64,000 nt of DNA from contig OZ245030.1 of NCBI GenBank assembly GCA_965223985.1, positions 3,534,001 to 3,598,000 of the forward strand, read 5' to 3'. The position numbers were made by a program, and so were the translations under genes. The first letter of the stretch is position 1, and every line of letters begins with the position of its first letter. Positions 62,123-64,000 of this stretch are shown here, one piece after another. The notes under the pieces were generated by a model that had not been told where the DNA came from, ran no database searches, and worked only from the letters and a program-made list of their open reading frames with translations. Source of the stretch: JAPPKS01 sp963667895. GTDB lineage: Bacteria; Poribacteria; WGA-4E; PCPOR2b.

Positions 62123-64000
62123 ATGGCTGAGGCAACGGAAAAAACCTCTCGATTTTCGGATCATCGATTTGCGGTAACGCTCTCGACAGTTTTCTTGATT
62201 ATCGGAGCGGTCATCGCTTGGCATCACGAGATGTGGAGAGATGAGATGCAGGCGTGGCTGATTGCGAGGGATGCACCTTCTGTGATTGAGCTTTTTAAAA
62301 TTCTGAAGAGATATGAAGGACATCCCAGCGTATGGCACCTTGGGCTCTATGTGCTTCAGTTTTTCACCAGCTCGCCGATTATAATGCAGCCCTACCATCT
62401 TATCATCGCCACAGCGACAATCTTTGTGTTTTCGAGGTTCTCTCCCTTCACGCGCTTGCAGAAGACGCTCTTTGCGTTCGGCTATTTTCCCTTCTATGAA
62501 TATGCGATTATATGTAGAAATTACGCAATCGGCATATTGTTGCTATGTCTCTTTTGCACCCTTTTCAGACGCTGGAAGCAAAAGTTTCCGCTTGTCGGTT
62601 TGATACTATTTGTGCTCGCGCATACCAGTGTTCACGCGCTGATTATCGTCATGTCCATTGCGCTGTTCCTTATCTTGGAAGTTGTCATTGCGTCAGAGCG
62701 CCCGAACCGAACACACATGGGAATTGGTTTTGCGCTAATCTTGACTGGCATTAGCACCGCCATCTACCAGATTGCGCCAGCCGCTGACCAAGGGACGAGG
62801 CCCGGATGGACGACCGCATTCGACTGGCATCATCTACAGAACGTTCTCAACTTAATTTCCAGAGTTTTCTTCGCAATACCTCGGTCTATGATGCACTTTT
62901 GGAATACCAATTTTTTGGATCCAATCCCTAATTCTGCTCAGATAAAGCTTGTGCTTTCGGTACTCATCTTACTTTTCGTCATAGGGCTCCTACTCAGAAA
63001 ACCGACAGTGCTCTTGATGTACCTTTGCGGGACGACTGGGTTGTTGGCTTTCTTCTATACCAAGTATTTCGGGTCGGTGCGGCATCACGGTTTCCTCTTT
63101 ATGCTGTTTATCGCTGCGGTATGGATATCTCATTATAGCTATGAAGCGAGGCGGCTCGCCAGTCCTTTGAAGGCAACCAGTTGGGGGTTGGCGAGGGCGT
63201 TCAACATTGTGTTTGTCGTGGTTCTCCTCATCCATGCTGTTGGCGGGGTTACGGCAGCGAAGCTTGAGTTGACTTATCCTTTCTCGACCGGAAAGGCGGT
63301 GGCTCGATTCATCAAAGAGGAGGCAAACCTGGAGGGCATGTTAATCGCCGGCGCCGCCCCGGACGATTTGACACTGGAAGTTCTCGGGTATCTGGAAAAG
63401 GACGAGTTTTTCTACCCTCGAAGCGATCGATTCGGTTCTTTTGGCGTCTGGGACATGGCATGGCGAGACGGGAGAAATCTGCATATCGTCGAGGTGTTGC
63501 GGAGGGTTCAGCGGTTGGCTGATGAAAGAGCAGAGGATATCTTAATCGTATCGGCTCGCCCGTTTTCTGCAGAGATGGAACGGGGAGTTCCAAGAGTTTC
63601 GGCGCCATTGGAAATCGGCAGGACTGAAGGAGCCCATTATTTCCAAGGAAGCGTGGATGAACTCCTCATCGCAAAGCGAGCTCTCTCTCAGGAGGAACTT
63701 AACGCCCACTATGAGGGAGGTGTAGCCGCCGTTGGACCGACAGGGGCGGAAGTCATTTTGGCGATGCCCTTTGAGGAAGGCGAGGGAGCGGTAACCAAAG
63801 ACAACTCGCCGTATGGAAATCACGGCTCCCTAAAAGGTGCAAACTGGGGAGAGGGGAAGTTTGGCGCCGCTCTCACCTTTGATGGAACCGCTTGGGTGGA
63901 CGCTGGAAATAATGCACATCTAGAGTTGAATGACACTGATTTTACAATCGCACTGTGGGCGAGCTTTGGAGCGAATGGTGTCAACGGACTAGTTGGAAAA
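62123..64000 (+). CDS. Tandem paralogue of the GT-C/LamG membrane protein (3' truncated by window)
   Basis: Open from ATG 62123 to the last base (626 codons, no stop), with the same architecture as the preceding gene: about ten helices, WRDEMQAWLIARD, ten-residue blocks such as YFPFYEYAII identical, then the LamG-tail (YFQGSVDELLIAKRALSQEE) and LamG-start (NSPYGNHGSLKGANW, ALTFDGTAWVDAG) pair. Nucleotide identity to the upstream copy is high along its length, pointing to recent duplication of a unit of about 2.3 kb. The gene continues beyond the window, so its true C terminus would show whether the first copy is truncated. Confidence 0.8.
   Translation, partial: MAEATEKTSRFSDHRFAVTLSTVFLIIGAVIAWHHEMWRDEMQAWLIARDAPSVIELFKILKRYEGHPSVWHLGLYVLQFFTSSPIIMQPYHLIIATATIFVFSRFSPFTRLQKTLFAFGYFPFYEYAIICRNYAIGILLLCLFCTLFRRWKQKFPLVGLILFVLAHTSVHALIIVMSIALFLILEVVIASERPNRTHMGIGFALILTGISTAIYQIAPAADQGTRPGWTTAFDWHHLQNVLNLISRVFFAIPRSMMHFWNTNFLDPIPNSAQIKLVLSVLILLFVIGLLLRKPTVLLMYLCGTTGLLAFFYTKYFGSVRHHGFLFMLFIAAVWISHYSYEARRLASPLKATSWGLARAFNIVFVVVLLIHAVGGVTAAKLELTYPFSTGKAVARFIKEEANLEGMLIAGAAPDDLTLEVLGYLEKDEFFYPRSDRFGSFGVWDMAWRDGRNLHIVEVLRRVQRLADERAEDILIVSARPFSAEMERGVPRVSAPLEIGRTEGAHYFQGSVDELLIAKRALSQEELNAHYEGGVAAVGPTGAEVILAMPFEEGEGAVTKDNSPYGNHGSLKGANWGEGKFGAALTFDGTAWVDAGNNAHLELNDTDFTIALWASFGANGVNGLVGK

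Overview
The window looks like a chromosomal segment from an uncultured bacterium with moderate GC content, most plausibly of the candidate phylum Poribacteria or a close relative. The clues are two phytanoyl-CoA dioxygenase-family genes, a secreted protein with a dockerin pair and an FlgD-like C-terminal module around a PNPFNPE motif, a lipoprotein/cytochrome-type pseudogene, a heparinase-like protein, and a corrinoid C1 operon. This is inference from gene content; no rRNA or tRNA was seen.

Layout. (1) 1-6.3 kb: a plus-strand C1-transfer operon with a corrinoid protein, a 2Fe-2S/ASKHA corrinoid activator, a pterin-binding methyltransferase, a small PF13769-like protein, an Ldh2-type dehydrogenase and a homocysteine S-methyltransferase. 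The substrate-specific methyltransferase probably lies just outside the window. (2) 6.6-9.2 kb: a protein made of two archaeal-type fructose-1,6-bisphosphate aldolase/phosphatase units, the first degenerate and the second with the recognisable active-site residues. (3) 9.5-15.7 kb, minus strand: a YCF48-like secreted protein, an aminotransferase, homoserine kinase, and a P-type ATPase homologue that has lost every catalytic motif. (4) 16-19.6 kb: a PhyH dioxygenase with a structured leader, Hsp20 behind a sigma-54-type promoter, and an HtrA protease. (5) 19.6-35.2 kb: a secreted metallopeptidase-like dockerin protein and housekeeping genes (Mrp, PriA, ComEC, NnrDE), two SDRs, a cyclophilin-like protein and a ferritin-like protein.

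(6) 35.3-43.9 kb: a divergent heparinase-like protein, a TMEM164/YwaF-type membrane protein, a UMF1-type transporter, a second PhyH and an EEP lipoprotein. This stretch also holds decayed genes and dispersed palindromic or inverted repeats, so it is the most plastic part of the window. (7) 44-48.5 kb: aconitase, a zinc-ribbon/DUF2007-type protein and an SLBB polysaccharide-export protein, closed by a terminator.

(8) 48.7-59.7 kb: a probable defence island. It has a metallophosphoesterase gene translationally coupled to an HSP90/MutL-type (GHKL) ATPase, followed by a type III-like DNA methyltransferase, a CoiA-like nuclease, a truncated DUF5131 (Gp37/Gp68) remnant and a DEAH helicase-nuclease restriction subunit. 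The metallophosphoesterase-GHKL pair is the best candidate for an undescribed system. (9) 59.8-64 kb: two tandem GT-C-like membrane proteins with C-terminal LamG modules, the second cut by the window edge.

A recurrent theme is enzyme folds whose catalytic residues are replaced: the P-type ATPase, the N-terminal FBP aldolase/phosphatase unit, one SDR, the heparinase-like protein and the EEP protein. Promoters read by eye often follow TTGACA-N16/17-TAnnnT, and several have TGC directly before the -10 box.
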